A DNA stretch of 7,570 bases from Bacteroidota bacterium (GCA_023433225.1 JAEZDQ010000061.1:1-7570), one strand, 5' to 3'; positions 1-7,161 are shown, counted from the stretch's first letter. The notes: generated by a model not told the origin, from the sequence alone. Numbers and translations are program-made.

Positions 1-2147
1 AAAAAGCCCAAATCTACTCCAACATCTAAGTGATTAGACTCCTCCCAAACCAAATCCCTGTTACCCGGATCGGCAATAAAACCAACGCCGGTGTTTCCTC
101 CCCACGTATTTGTGCTATTGTATCCGATTAATGCTAAAGCATTGTATTGGGAACCCCATTGGTCAGCGTAAGGAATATTACCTAAAACACCGTAACTGGC
201 GCGTAGTGTAAAAGTGGATAAAGCATCTGTCATAAAATCTTCATTATGCAAATTCCAAGCTCCACCTACAGACCAGAAATTTCCAAATTTTTTGGCCTCT
301 CCCAAGGTGGAATTACCATCTCTTCTAAATTGACCTGATAAAGTATATTTATTATCAAAACTATAATTCAAACGTGTGAAGTAGGATATTTGAGTCCAGC
401 GGTAATCTATATTCCCAAGAAATATCTCTTCATCACTATAACTAAAATAGGGCAGAAAGCTGTTCATTCCATAGGTAAACGCACTTAGGGAGTTGTATTT
501 ATGGTCTTGGTATTCCATTCCTAAATAGAATTGTACATTGTGTTTATCTGCAAATGTGTTTAAATAGCTAAACGTATTGGACCAGTTCCAATCCAGAATG
601 TCGGTTCGGTTATCCTGATAAAACCCTTTGTCATCAATAGATAATACATAATAAGGAATGTAGCTATCTACCAATTGTGTTTCTTTCATCGCTTGGTATT
701 GAGCACCATAAAGAGAATTGAAGTGAATGTTTTTAGCAAATTCCCAATCCGCCGTTACTGAACCAATGATCGTGTTCACTAACGCTTTTTCTACTGTTCC
801 GTCTTGAACTCCGACCGGATTAAACCCGGGAGTGTAGTCATTGGTGCCTACATTACCCAATTCTTGGTTATAGGTTCCGTCAGGATTATAAATGGTTCTC
901 AGCGGAGACAACATAATGGCAGAATTGACTGGGTTTGCCGAAGCTCTCCCTCCTGCATAAACATCTCTGTCAATATTACTGTAATTAACATTCGCGCTGA
1001 ATCTCAATCGATCAGTTGCTTTGTGTTCCAATGCAGAATTTAAACTAATCCTATTAAATTGGGCATCTCTAACCCAAGGCTTATTTTCGTAATAGGAACC
1101 ACCCAAACGATAAGAGGTATTATCACCCCCACCGGTCGCAGAAAAACTGTATGTTTTAACTACCGCTAAATTACGGGTTACCGCATCGGTCCAATCTGTA
1201 TATGGATCACCTGTGGTATATTGAGGTTCATAGGTGTCTAAGTAATATTGCGTTGCTTCGTCCAAAGTAGAAAAGATAGTACTAGCCGGTAAACCATTCC
1301 CTCCTTGAGAGTTCCACATCAGCATCCCTCCATATTTTATATATTCATCTCCTGTCATTAAATCCATCTTCTCATATGCCCGGTCTTGAATGGCCATCTC
1401 GGTTGAAAAATTAAAGCGAGTTTTTTGATTGAATTTTCCTTGTTTGGTTTTGATGATAATTACTCCATTGGCACCACGTGACCCATACAAAGCCGTTGCA
1501 GAAGCATCTTTCAATACTGAGACGGATTCAATCGCATTTGGGTCTAAGGCAGACAAGGGATTCCAAGATTCCATCATTGCTGCATTGTCGGCACCTTTTC
1601 CTACCACTACACCGTCAATTACGTAAAGTGGATTGGGTGAGCCCACCAATGAGCTTACGCCTCTAATAATTACCATATTAGAAGACCCAGGGTCACCACT
1701 TGCCGAAGAAAAGGTTAAACCGGCCACGCGCCCGTTAAGAACATCATCCACAGAAGAGTAGGGAGTGGTTTCAAAATGTTCTTTTGTAATTACATCATAC
1801 GCTCCTACCTTTTGTGCGGGGTCAATTTTTATCCCTCCTAATAAGGTCACTTCAGGAAGAAGAAGCTGGGCTCCTAACTTCAAAATACCCATATTATTTT
1901 TGGTGACTTTAAAATCCTGAGAGGTTCCCATCGCGTCAACAACGACTATTACATCCCCTACTCGGGCATCAATGGAAAAATCTCCATCATCATTAGTTAT
2001 TGCCAAAGCATCACTACCCCTAACAGTCACTTCAGCATCTGTCACCGGACCAAAGTCGTCTTGAACAGTACCAGTAACTTGGGCAAATACTACCTGCCCA
2101 ACAATGAGCAGGAAAAGTGCACTTAAAAATGCAAATCTTGTCCTCAT
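1..2147 (-). CDS. SusC/RagA-family TonB-linked outer membrane receptor, 3'-truncated by window edge
   Basis: SusC-type receptors are outer-membrane beta barrels that import glycans, peptides or other nutrients with a SusD-type lipoprotein lid, powered by TonB-ExbBD. The frame is open from ATG at 2147 to the window edge (715 residues); the family usually has 950-1100, so the end of the barrel lies outside. Visible parts: signal peptide 1-22 (FLLIVGQVVFA, cut before Gln23); a carboxypeptidase-regulatory-like beta-sandwich about 23-92 (VTGTVQDDFGPVTDAEVTV, then TNDDGDFSI); plug domain about 115-240 with LNGRVAGL, VIIRGVSSL, PLYVIDGVVVG (173-183), and the family signature IESVSVLKDASATALYGSRG (206-225) then GANGVIIIKTKQG; then barrel strands rich in Tyr, Asn and Gly (SYRLGGSYYENKPW; YTLSGQFRRDGNSTLGE; LRASYGVLGN). 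The start is preceded by an A-rich leader without a Shine-Dalgarno sequence. Substrate cannot be told. A susD-like gene is expected next on the left. Confidence 0.95.
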   Translation of the reverse strand, partial: MRTRFAFLSALFLLIVGQVVFAQVTGTVQDDFGPVTDAEVTVRGSDALAITNDDGDFSIDARVGDVIVVVDAMGTSQDFKVTKNNMGILKLGAQLLLPEVTLLGGIKIDPAQKVGAYDVITKEHFETTPYSSVDDVLNGRVAGLTFSSASGDPGSSNMVIIRGVSSLVGSPNPLYVIDGVVVGKGADNAAMMESWNPLSALDPNAIESVSVLKDASATALYGSRGANGVIIIKTKQGKFNQKTRFNFSTEMAIQDRAYEKMDLMTGDEYIKYGGMLMWNSQGGNGLPASTIFSTLDEATQYYLDTYEPQYTTGDPYTDWTDAVTRNLAVVKTYSFSATGGGDNTSYRLGGSYYENKPWVRDAQFNRISLNSALEHKATDRLRFSANVNYSNIDRDVYAGGRASANPVNSAIMLSPLRTIYNPDGTYNQELGNVGTNDYTPGFNPVGVQDGTVEKALVNTIIGSVTADWEFAKNIHFNSLYGAQYQAMKETQLVDSYIPYYVLSIDDKGFYQDNRTDILDWNWSNTFSYLNTFADKHNVQFYLGMEYQDHKYNSLSAFTYGMNSFLPYFSYSDEEIFLGNIDYRWTQISYFTRLNYSFDNKYTLSGQFRRDGNSTLGEAKKFGNFWSVGGAWNLHNEDFMTDALSTFTLRASYGVLGNIPYADQWGSQYNALALIGYNSTNTWGGNTGVGFIADPGNRDLVWEESNHLDVGVDLGF

Positions 2148-2177
2148 ACTTTATTTTTTTTTATAACATTATCGAGG

Positions 2178-2185
2178 CAAAATTG
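2178..2185 (-). promoter_or_regulatory. Weak candidate promoter for the SusC-like gene
   Basis: The minus strand reads CAATTTTG at 2185-2178, followed by CC. This is one base from the Bacteroidota -7 consensus TAnnTTTG and lies 30 bp before the ATG at 2147. Upstream only TTAG (2209-2206) sits near the expected -33 position, 20 nt away, so the match is weak. SusC genes are often driven by ECF sigma factors with different boxes, which I cannot exclude. Confidence 0.25.
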
Positions 2186-2218
2186 TAACATTTTATTAAG
2201 ATTTCCTAATTTTTTTTT

Positions 2219-2273
2219 GAAGGATCTTAAAAGATTTTTCAAGGAGTATTCATGATTGCCACTAAAATCCTTC
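2219..2273 (-). other. Imperfect 12-bp stem-loop upstream of the SusC-like gene
   Basis: On the minus strand GAAGGATTTTAG (2273-2262) can pair with TTAAGATCCTTC (2230-2219): ten Watson-Crick pairs and two G-U pairs, with a 31-nt loop. The stem is followed by A8, not by T residues, so it is not an intrinsic terminator for the minus-strand transcript. It may be a leader structure or a processing site if transcription reads through from upstream, or simply chance in AT-rich DNA. Confidence 0.35.
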
Positions 2274-2386
2274 TTAAATAAAAATGAAAATTGTCCCATA
2301 AGAAATTTACCAAATAATAAAACTATGGTTAACTATCCCGTTATAAAAAACTTATTTGCATGAGAAGGAAGAATTCCATCCAATAT

Positions 2387-3073
2387 TCAAGGCAGCAGGA
2401 ACTGTAATTGACTAAATATCAAATTCAAGTGAGATTCATCTTTTAATGAATAGCTGTTCTCCTTTAGTAAATTTGAAACGACTGGCTCGTTTTCACCAAA
2501 AAGTTTTAAAAATTCTTTTTTTGATTTTGGAACTTTAATAATATTCCCATTGCCTATTTTTACATAGAAAACATCATTTTCTTGGAGATATTTGTCAGGA
2601 GTAGTTTTGTCATAACCCGTTTGTGAAACGTTCCCTTGACGAAGTTTGATTTGTTCTTTTTTATATAAAGAAACTTTATCTCCGAATTGAAGTTTTACTA
2701 AATATCCGTTTTGAGATTTGCTTTTATCTGTAAAATAATTTAAATAAGAATATGTTTTATTCAAATTGATAAAGAAAATGTCCTTATCATTTATATTGGG
2801 ATAATACTCATAAATTTTGTCCTTATCCTCAAACTCCATCTTGTCCGTAAATGCATTGTATCTTCCTAAAAAGTTTTGGAGCTCTCCGCCCACTTTAATG
2901 GCTGAGAATTCTTGGTATAAATACATGGAACCCTCCGTTTCTCCTTTTGTAGGGGCTTTAGCCTCAATCGATCCATTTTTATTAAACCCCGTATTGATTC
3001 GTTGGTTTTCACCAGTTTGCGAAAAAACAATCTGTAGTAAAAAAAAGTTCAAAAGAATGAGGATTTTTTTCAT
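2387..3073 (-). CDS. Secreted protein of unknown function (periplasmic/exported)
   Basis: A 228-residue protein whose function I do not recognise. Residues 1-18 form a classic signal peptide (MKK, then a hydrophobic core ILILLNFFLLQIVFS) with likely cleavage before Gln19. No Cys sits near the cleavage site, so it is not a lipoprotein; no later membrane segment is visible. The mature part is hydrophilic, rich in Lys, Asn, Tyr and Phe, with a central segment LGRYNAFTDKMEFED and later DVFYVKIGNGNIIKVPKSKKEFLKLFGEN, ending in a probable helix. From memory it resembles uncharacterised secreted proteins of 220-240 residues common in Flavobacteriia with a YNAYxDxME-like motif; this is not verified. 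The ATG at 3073 is 12 bp after the infB stop, so it is probably co-transcribed with infB; TGA is at 2389-2387. Base composition is visibly more AT-rich than infB, as is common for fast-evolving envelope genes. Confidence 0.85.
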   Translation of the reverse strand: MKKILILLNFFLLQIVFSQTGENQRINTGFNKNGSIEAKAPTKGETEGSMYLYQEFSAIKVGGELQNFLGRYNAFTDKMEFEDKDKIYEYYPNINDKDIFFINLNKTYSYLNYFTDKSKSQNGYLVKLQFGDKVSLYKKEQIKLRQGNVSQTGYDKTTPDKYLQENDVFYVKIGNGNIIKVPKSKKEFLKLFGENEPVVSNLLKENSYSLKDESHLNLIFSQLQFLLP

Positions 3074-3085
3074 AATATACTTATT

Positions 3086-5851
3086 TTATTTCAACTTCTT
3101 CTTCACTTCAACGGTCTCATAGGCTTCAATGATGTCGCCAATTTGAATGTCATTGTAGTTTTTGATGTTCAAGCCGCATTCGTATCCTTTGGAAACTTCT
3201 TTGACATCGTCTTTGAATCGTTTCAAACTTGCCAATTCACCGTCGTGGATAACGACTCCGTCGCGGATGAGCCTGATTTTGGAATTGCGGTTTACTTTCC
3301 CGTCCAATACCATACAACCGGCAATAGTCCCGACTTTGGAAACTTTAAAAGTTTCTCGGATTTCGATATTTCCGGTCACCTGCTCCTTGAGCTCGGGTGA
3401 GAGCATTCCTTCCATCGCTTCTTTCACATCGTTGATGGCATCATATATAATGGAATAGTTTCGGATTTCGATTTCTTCACGGTCGGCAATTTCTTTGGCC
3501 GAGGTTCCGGGACGAACGTTGAATCCGATAACCACCGCATCCGACGCACTTGCCAACAAGACATCCGATTCCGTAATCGGACCCACTCCTTTGTGCAAGA
3601 TATTGATGTGGATTTCATCGGTTGATAATTTTTGAAGGGAATCTGTCAACGCTTCGACCGAACCATCCACGTCTCCTTTCAATATGATGTTCAATTCTTG
3701 GAAATCACCCAGTGCGATACGTCTTCCAATTTCATCCAACGTAATGTGTTTCTGGGTACGTATGGTTTGTTCGCGTTGCAATTGTTCGCGTTTGGTCGCA
3801 ATTTGTTTGGCTTCTCTTTCCTCTTGGAAAACCCTGAATTTGTCACCGGCCGTGGGTGCACCGTCCAAACCTAAAATCGTGACGGGCGTTGATGGTCCCG
3901 CTTCTTTCACCTGCTTTCCTCTTTCGTCGAGCATTGCACGGACTTTTCCGTGGTTGCTTCCGGCGACGAGGTAATCACCAACCCGCAAAGTACCGTTTTG
4001 TACCAATACGGTGGAAACATAACCTCTTCCTTTGTCCAAAGAAGCTTCTACAACGGTTCCGATTGCTAACCGATTAGGATTCGCTTTCAATTCGAGGACT
4101 TCGGCTTCCAATAAGACTTTCTCTAAAAGTTCTTCCACATTCAAACCTTGCTTCGCGGAAATATCTTGAGACTGAATGGAACCGCCCCAATCTTCTACCA
4201 ATAAATTCATATTGGCCAATTGTTCTTTTACCTTGTCCGGATTGGCGGCAGGTTTATCAATTTTATTAATGGCAAATATAATAGGAACTTCCGCTGCTTG
4301 GGCGTGACTGATAGCCTCCCGTGTTTGGGGCATCACTTGGTCGTCTGCGGCAATCACAATGATGGCCATATCCGTCACCTGGGTTCCACGTGCACGCATA
4401 GCGGTAAAAGCTTCGTGACCGGGTGTGTCCAGAAACGTAATTTTTTGCCCGTTGGACAATTCCACATTGTAGGCACCGATATGTTGGGTAATTCCTCCGG
4501 ATTCACCGGCGATTACGTTTGCGCTTCTGATATAATCGAGCAAAGATGTTTTACCGTGGTCCACGTGTCCCATTACCGTAACGATAGGTGCTCTCCACAC
4601 CAAATCTTCGGGAGTGTCCTCTACTTCGTCTTCGGAAATGATTTCTTCTTCGGCACTTGTAAAAACGACTTCATACCCGAAATCATCCGCTACCAACTGA
4701 ATGGTATCCGCTTCCAGTCTTTGGTTCATGGTAACCATAATTCCCAAAGACATACAGGCCGAAATGACTTCGGTTACCGAAACATCCATCAAACTGGCCA
4801 ATTCATTTACCGTAACGAATTCCGTTACGTTCAATGTTTTATCCCGGTCTTGGGCCTCTTGCTCCAAGGCTTCGATTTCACGTCGTTCCTTTCTTTTGTC
4901 GCGTCTGTGCTTGGAAGCTTTGGATTTCACACCTTTATTAGTGAGCTTTTCCAAAGTTTCCTTAATTTGTTTCGAAACTTCTTCATCGGTAAGTTCGGCC
5001 GGCTGCCTTCTCACCGGCGGACGGTTCCCTCCTTGTCCGGTACGGTTGGGGTATTGTGGTCTGGTACCCGGCTGCGTATTGTTCCCGCCCGGTTTGACAT
5101 CGTCTAATTTGATGTCTTTCCGTATGCGTTTGCGTTTCTTTTTATTCTCGTTTTCTTTCTTCTGCTTTTCCTTACGCTCTTCGGCTAATTTTTTGTCTTT
5201 TTCAAATTCCGACAAATCCAATGTTTTCCCGGTAAAATTAGGGCCATCGAGCTTTTGGTACTGGGTTCTTATTTTATCGGGCTCCGAAGATTCGGGTGTA
5301 GTAGGTGTTGGTTTCTCTTCTTTTCTTTCGGGTTCTTTGGCTTTAGGGAGTTCCGGTGCTTTTGTTTCTTGGGGTTTTTCCGCTACAGGCTCCTCTTTTG
5401 GTTTTTCAGCAACAGGTGGGGTTTCAGAAGTTTTCGGCTCGGGTTTTACCGGAGCTTCGGCAACTCGTTCTTTTTTGGTTTCCACCTCCTTGGGTTTGGC
5501 CTTTGGGGTTTTGAACTGATCCAAATCAATTTTACCTACGGTTTTGGGTCCTTCGAGTTCTACCTTGGGAGCGGCAATTTTTTCAGGCTCGACCGGCTTT
5601 GGTGCGGGCTCTTCTTTAACAAGCTCAGGTTTTCTTTCGGGTATTTTATTGATAATCACCTCTTCCGATGCGGCTTTTTGCTGTGCATCTGACTGGAATT
5701 CCTTGATTAGGATGCCATAGGTATCTTGATCGATTTTCGTATTGGGTGTACGTTCGATTTGAATTCCTTTCTCGTTCAGGTAATCCACTGCACGATCGAT
5801 GGAGATGTTTAATTCTTTAAGTACTTTATTTAATCTTATCGTTTCCGACAT
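3086..5851 (-). CDS. infB: Translation initiation factor IF-2
   Basis: IF2 is a ribosome-dependent GTPase that places fMet-tRNA in the P site and promotes subunit joining. The 921-residue protein has a first IF2_N domain (about 2-50, TIRLNKVLKELNISIDRA), a Pro/Glu/Lys-rich linker (about 70-195), a strongly basic patch (KKKRKRIRKD, near 237-246), a Gly/Asn/Pro/Arg stretch, a second IF2_N-like domain (about 341-396), then the GTPase domain. Its motifs are all present: G1 GHVDHGKT 428-435, G2 Thr455 in GGITQHIGAY, G3 DTPGHEAF 475-482 with the catalytic His479, G4 NKID 529-532, G5 SAK 565-567. Domains II, III (ILKGDVDGSVEAL) and the C-terminal tRNA-binding barrel follow. I prefer ATG at 5851, giving MSETIRLNKVL, over an in-frame TTG at 5878 that adds nine unrelated residues. 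TAA is at 3088-3086. It follows nusA by 63 bp and precedes a secreted-protein gene by 12 bp. Confidence 0.97.
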   Translation of the reverse strand: MSETIRLNKVLKELNISIDRAVDYLNEKGIQIERTPNTKIDQDTYGILIKEFQSDAQQKAASEEVIINKIPERKPELVKEEPAPKPVEPEKIAAPKVELEGPKTVGKIDLDQFKTPKAKPKEVETKKERVAEAPVKPEPKTSETPPVAEKPKEEPVAEKPQETKAPELPKAKEPERKEEKPTPTTPESSEPDKIRTQYQKLDGPNFTGKTLDLSEFEKDKKLAEERKEKQKKENENKKKRKRIRKDIKLDDVKPGGNNTQPGTRPQYPNRTGQGGNRPPVRRQPAELTDEEVSKQIKETLEKLTNKGVKSKASKHRRDKRKERREIEALEQEAQDRDKTLNVTEFVTVNELASLMDVSVTEVISACMSLGIMVTMNQRLEADTIQLVADDFGYEVVFTSAEEEIISEDEVEDTPEDLVWRAPIVTVMGHVDHGKTSLLDYIRSANVIAGESGGITQHIGAYNVELSNGQKITFLDTPGHEAFTAMRARGTQVTDMAIIVIAADDQVMPQTREAISHAQAAEVPIIFAINKIDKPAANPDKVKEQLANMNLLVEDWGGSIQSQDISAKQGLNVEELLEKVLLEAEVLELKANPNRLAIGTVVEASLDKGRGYVSTVLVQNGTLRVGDYLVAGSNHGKVRAMLDERGKQVKEAGPSTPVTILGLDGAPTAGDKFRVFQEEREAKQIATKREQLQREQTIRTQKHITLDEIGRRIALGDFQELNIILKGDVDGSVEALTDSLQKLSTDEIHINILHKGVGPITESDVLLASASDAVVIGFNVRPGTSAKEIADREEIEIRNYSIIYDAINDVKEAMEGMLSPELKEQVTGNIEIRETFKVSKVGTIAGCMVLDGKVNRNSKIRLIRDGVVIHDGELASLKRFKDDVKEVSKGYECGLNIKNYNDIQIGDIIEAYETVEVKKKLK
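5279..5641 (-). repeat. Low-complexity Pro/Glu/Lys linker of infB
   Basis: This stretch encodes roughly IF2 residues 71-191, almost wholly Pro, Glu, Lys, Ala and Thr. A short tandem protein repeat lies at 5366-5416 (PVAEKPKEE followed by PVAEKPQE), with related KPxEP units around it. Such linkers between the two IF2_N domains are usual in this phylum and are presumably disordered; length varies between species. The composition also opens long meaningless reading frames on the opposite strand. Confidence 0.7.
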
Positions 5852-5875
5852 AAAATGATTTGGATTTTCGGTTTG

Positions 5876-5883
5876 CAAATGTA
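5876..5883 (-). promoter_or_regulatory. Candidate Bacteroidota -7 promoter element before infB
   Basis: Read on the minus strand, 5883-5876 is TACATTTG, an exact match to the Bacteroidota sigma-A -7 consensus TAnnTTTG, followed by C. The ATG at 5851 lies 24 bp downstream, leaving room for a short leader. No clear TTTG/TTG -33 box is seen at the usual spacing (only TAGG about 20 nt upstream), so this is a half-supported secondary promoter for infB inside the operon. It overlaps the left arm of the inverted repeat at 5880-5903. Confidence 0.35.
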
Positions 5884-5903
5884 CTAAATCTATTGTTAGT
5901 ACA
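5880..5903. repeat. Perfect 8-bp inverted repeat in the nusA-infB gap
   Basis: TGTACTAA at 5880-5887 and TTAGTACA at 5896-5903 are exact reverse complements separated by 8 nt. In the minus-strand transcript this would fold into a small AU-rich hairpin just after the nusA stop and about 30 nt before the infB ATG. There is no T-run after the stem, so it does not look like an intrinsic terminator. It could be an operator (dyad symmetry) or an RNA processing element; which one is not shown by the sequence. Confidence 0.5.
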
Positions 5904-5914
5904 CCTATTATAAA

Positions 5915-7150
5915 TTATTCGTCAAATTCTTCCCTTAATATTCTGATTACATCCTGAATGGTTTCTTCCTCTAAATCGGTTCGGGAAATCAAGTCGTTCA
6001 CATCTTGTTCCAATATGCTTCTGGCGGTATCCAACCCGATTTTCTGGAAAGCTTCAATCACCCAGTTATCGATTTCATCTGAAAATTCGGTCAGTTCCAC
6101 GTCTTCGTCTTGCGGGATATCCCGGAACACATCGATTTCCATACCAAGCAATTTCCCGGCCAAGCGTACATTGTGGCCTCCTTTCCCGATGGCTTTGGAA
6201 ACTTCCTCCGGTTTCACATACACCGTTATTTTATTTGTGTTTTCATCAATTTCCATTCGCGAAATTTTGGCGGGACTCAAAGCGCGGGTCGCATACAAAT
6301 GAAGGTTGTTGGTGTAGTTGATGACATCTATGTTTTCATTTTTCAATTCCCGAACGATGGAATGGATTCTCGAGCCTTTCATTCCCACACAGGCACCCAC
6401 GGGGTCAATCCGGTCGTCATAGGATTCCACGGCTACTTTTGCCTTTTCACCCGGAATACGGACCGCTCCTTTGATGGTAATGATTCCATCAAAAATTTCG
6501 GGAATTTCCTGTTCAAATAATTTTTCCAAGAATTTAGGTGAGGTTCTGGACAAAATAATCTGAGGCTTGATTCCTTTCAACCTTACCTCATCGACTACCG
6601 CACGCACCGATTCGCCTTTTCTAAAATAATCGGACGGGATTTGGTTTTCCTTGGGCAGAATCATTTCATTTTGCTCGTCATCCATCACAATGATGTGTTT
6701 GTGGCGGATGTGGTGGACTTCCCCGGAAATGATTTCTCCCTCCATATCCTTGAACCTTTCATAAAGGTTGGCGTTGTCGTGTTCCATCACTTTGGCAACC
6801 AAATTTTGTCGCAAAGCCAAAACCGCTCTGCGTCCCAAATCGGCTAAAGCAACCGGCTCGGAAACCTGCTCCCCTACTTCAAAATCGGGTTCGATTTTAC
6901 GTGCGGCCGATAATTCTATTTCGGCACTGTCGTCTTCAGACATTCCGTCTTCCACCACAATCCGGTTGTGCCAGATTTCCAAGTCTCCTTTATCGGGATT
7001 GACTATGATGTCGAAGTTGTCGTCAGAGCCGAACTTTTTCCGCAAAACGCTTTGTAAGGATTCTTCCAGAATCGCCATCAGCGTAATCCGGTCTATGTTT
7101 TTTTCATCTTTGAAATCACCAAATGATTCGATCAATGCAATATTGTCCAT
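5915..7150 (-). CDS. nusA: Transcription termination/antitermination factor NusA
   Basis: NusA binds RNA polymerase and nascent RNA and modulates pausing, intrinsic termination and antitermination. The 411-residue protein shows the family domains in order: an N-terminal polymerase-binding domain (about 1-130, with LMAILEESLQSVLRKKFG), an S1 domain (about 137-200, starting EGEIISGEV), KH1 with VGACVGMKGSRI at 251-262, and KH2 with AIGKGGHNVRLAG at 320-332. The KH2 GKGG loop is intact. The tail (about 360-411) looks like one helical hairpin; the two acidic repeats that bring E. coli NusA to 495 residues are absent, as is normal for Bacteroidota. The ATG at 7150 is chosen because MDNIALIESFGDFKDEK matches the usual N-terminus and it lies 11 bp after the rimP stop. 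No Shine-Dalgarno sequence precedes it (ACTATACGAAA just upstream). The ORF is intact with TAA at 5917-5915; infB follows after 63 bp. Confidence 0.97.
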   Translation of the reverse strand: MDNIALIESFGDFKDEKNIDRITLMAILEESLQSVLRKKFGSDDNFDIIVNPDKGDLEIWHNRIVVEDGMSEDDSAEIELSAARKIEPDFEVGEQVSEPVALADLGRRAVLALRQNLVAKVMEHDNANLYERFKDMEGEIISGEVHHIRHKHIIVMDDEQNEMILPKENQIPSDYFRKGESVRAVVDEVRLKGIKPQIILSRTSPKFLEKLFEQEIPEIFDGIITIKGAVRIPGEKAKVAVESYDDRIDPVGACVGMKGSRIHSIVRELKNENIDVINYTNNLHLYATRALSPAKISRMEIDENTNKITVYVKPEEVSKAIGKGGHNVRLAGKLLGMEIDVFRDIPQDEDVELTEFSDEIDNWVIEAFQKIGLDTARSILEQDVNDLISRTDLEEETIQDVIRILREEFDE

Positions 7151-7161
7151 TTTCGTATAGT

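Larger units (their letters stand above)
2148..2386. other. Non-coding gap between secreted-protein gene and SusC-like gene
   Basis: This 239-bp AT-rich stretch contains no reading frame I can support. On the minus strand it has a T6 run soon after the upstream gene (2350-2345) without a convincing stem before it, a short direct repeat ATAGTT (2336-2331 and 2326-2321), a 12-bp imperfect stem-loop (2273-2219), a weak promoter-like site (2185-2178) and an A-rich leader directly before the receptor ATG. No standard intrinsic terminator was found, so where the rimP-nusA-infB transcript ends is unclear. Confidence 0.6.

Noticed and set aside
804..1666. Short plus-strand open frames (804-1043, 1429-1626, 1478-1666)
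   Set aside because: Antisense to the SusC-like receptor, whose minus-strand translation is continuous and carries family motifs.
2211..2218. Poly-T run on the plus strand as part of a terminator
   Set aside because: On the plus strand the T-run precedes the stem, and no plus-strand gene exists to terminate.
2311..2320. ATTATTTG (minus strand) as a -7 promoter element
   Set aside because: Two mismatches to TAnnTTTG and no -33 partner at a proper distance.
2296..2328. CCATA...TATGG hairpin as a terminator
   Set aside because: Only five pairs, a large loop, and no T-run directly after the stem on the minus strand.
2817..3122. 101-residue plus-strand open frame across the infB end and the secreted-protein start
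   Set aside because: Overlaps two minus-strand genes; its hydrophobic tail is only the mirror of the AT-rich junction and the signal-peptide codons.
4220..5107. 295-residue open frame on the plus strand
   Set aside because: It lies wholly antisense to infB, has no recognisable domain, and its composition mirrors the infB codons. infB is beyond doubt on the other strand.
4701..5692. Plus-strand open frames of 272 residues (4701-5519) and 145 residues (5255-5692), rich in Ser, Phe and Gly
   Set aside because: Antisense to the IF2 low-complexity linker; the Ser/Phe/Gly bias is the mirror of Pro/Glu/Lys codons. They only superficially resemble repetitive or membrane proteins.
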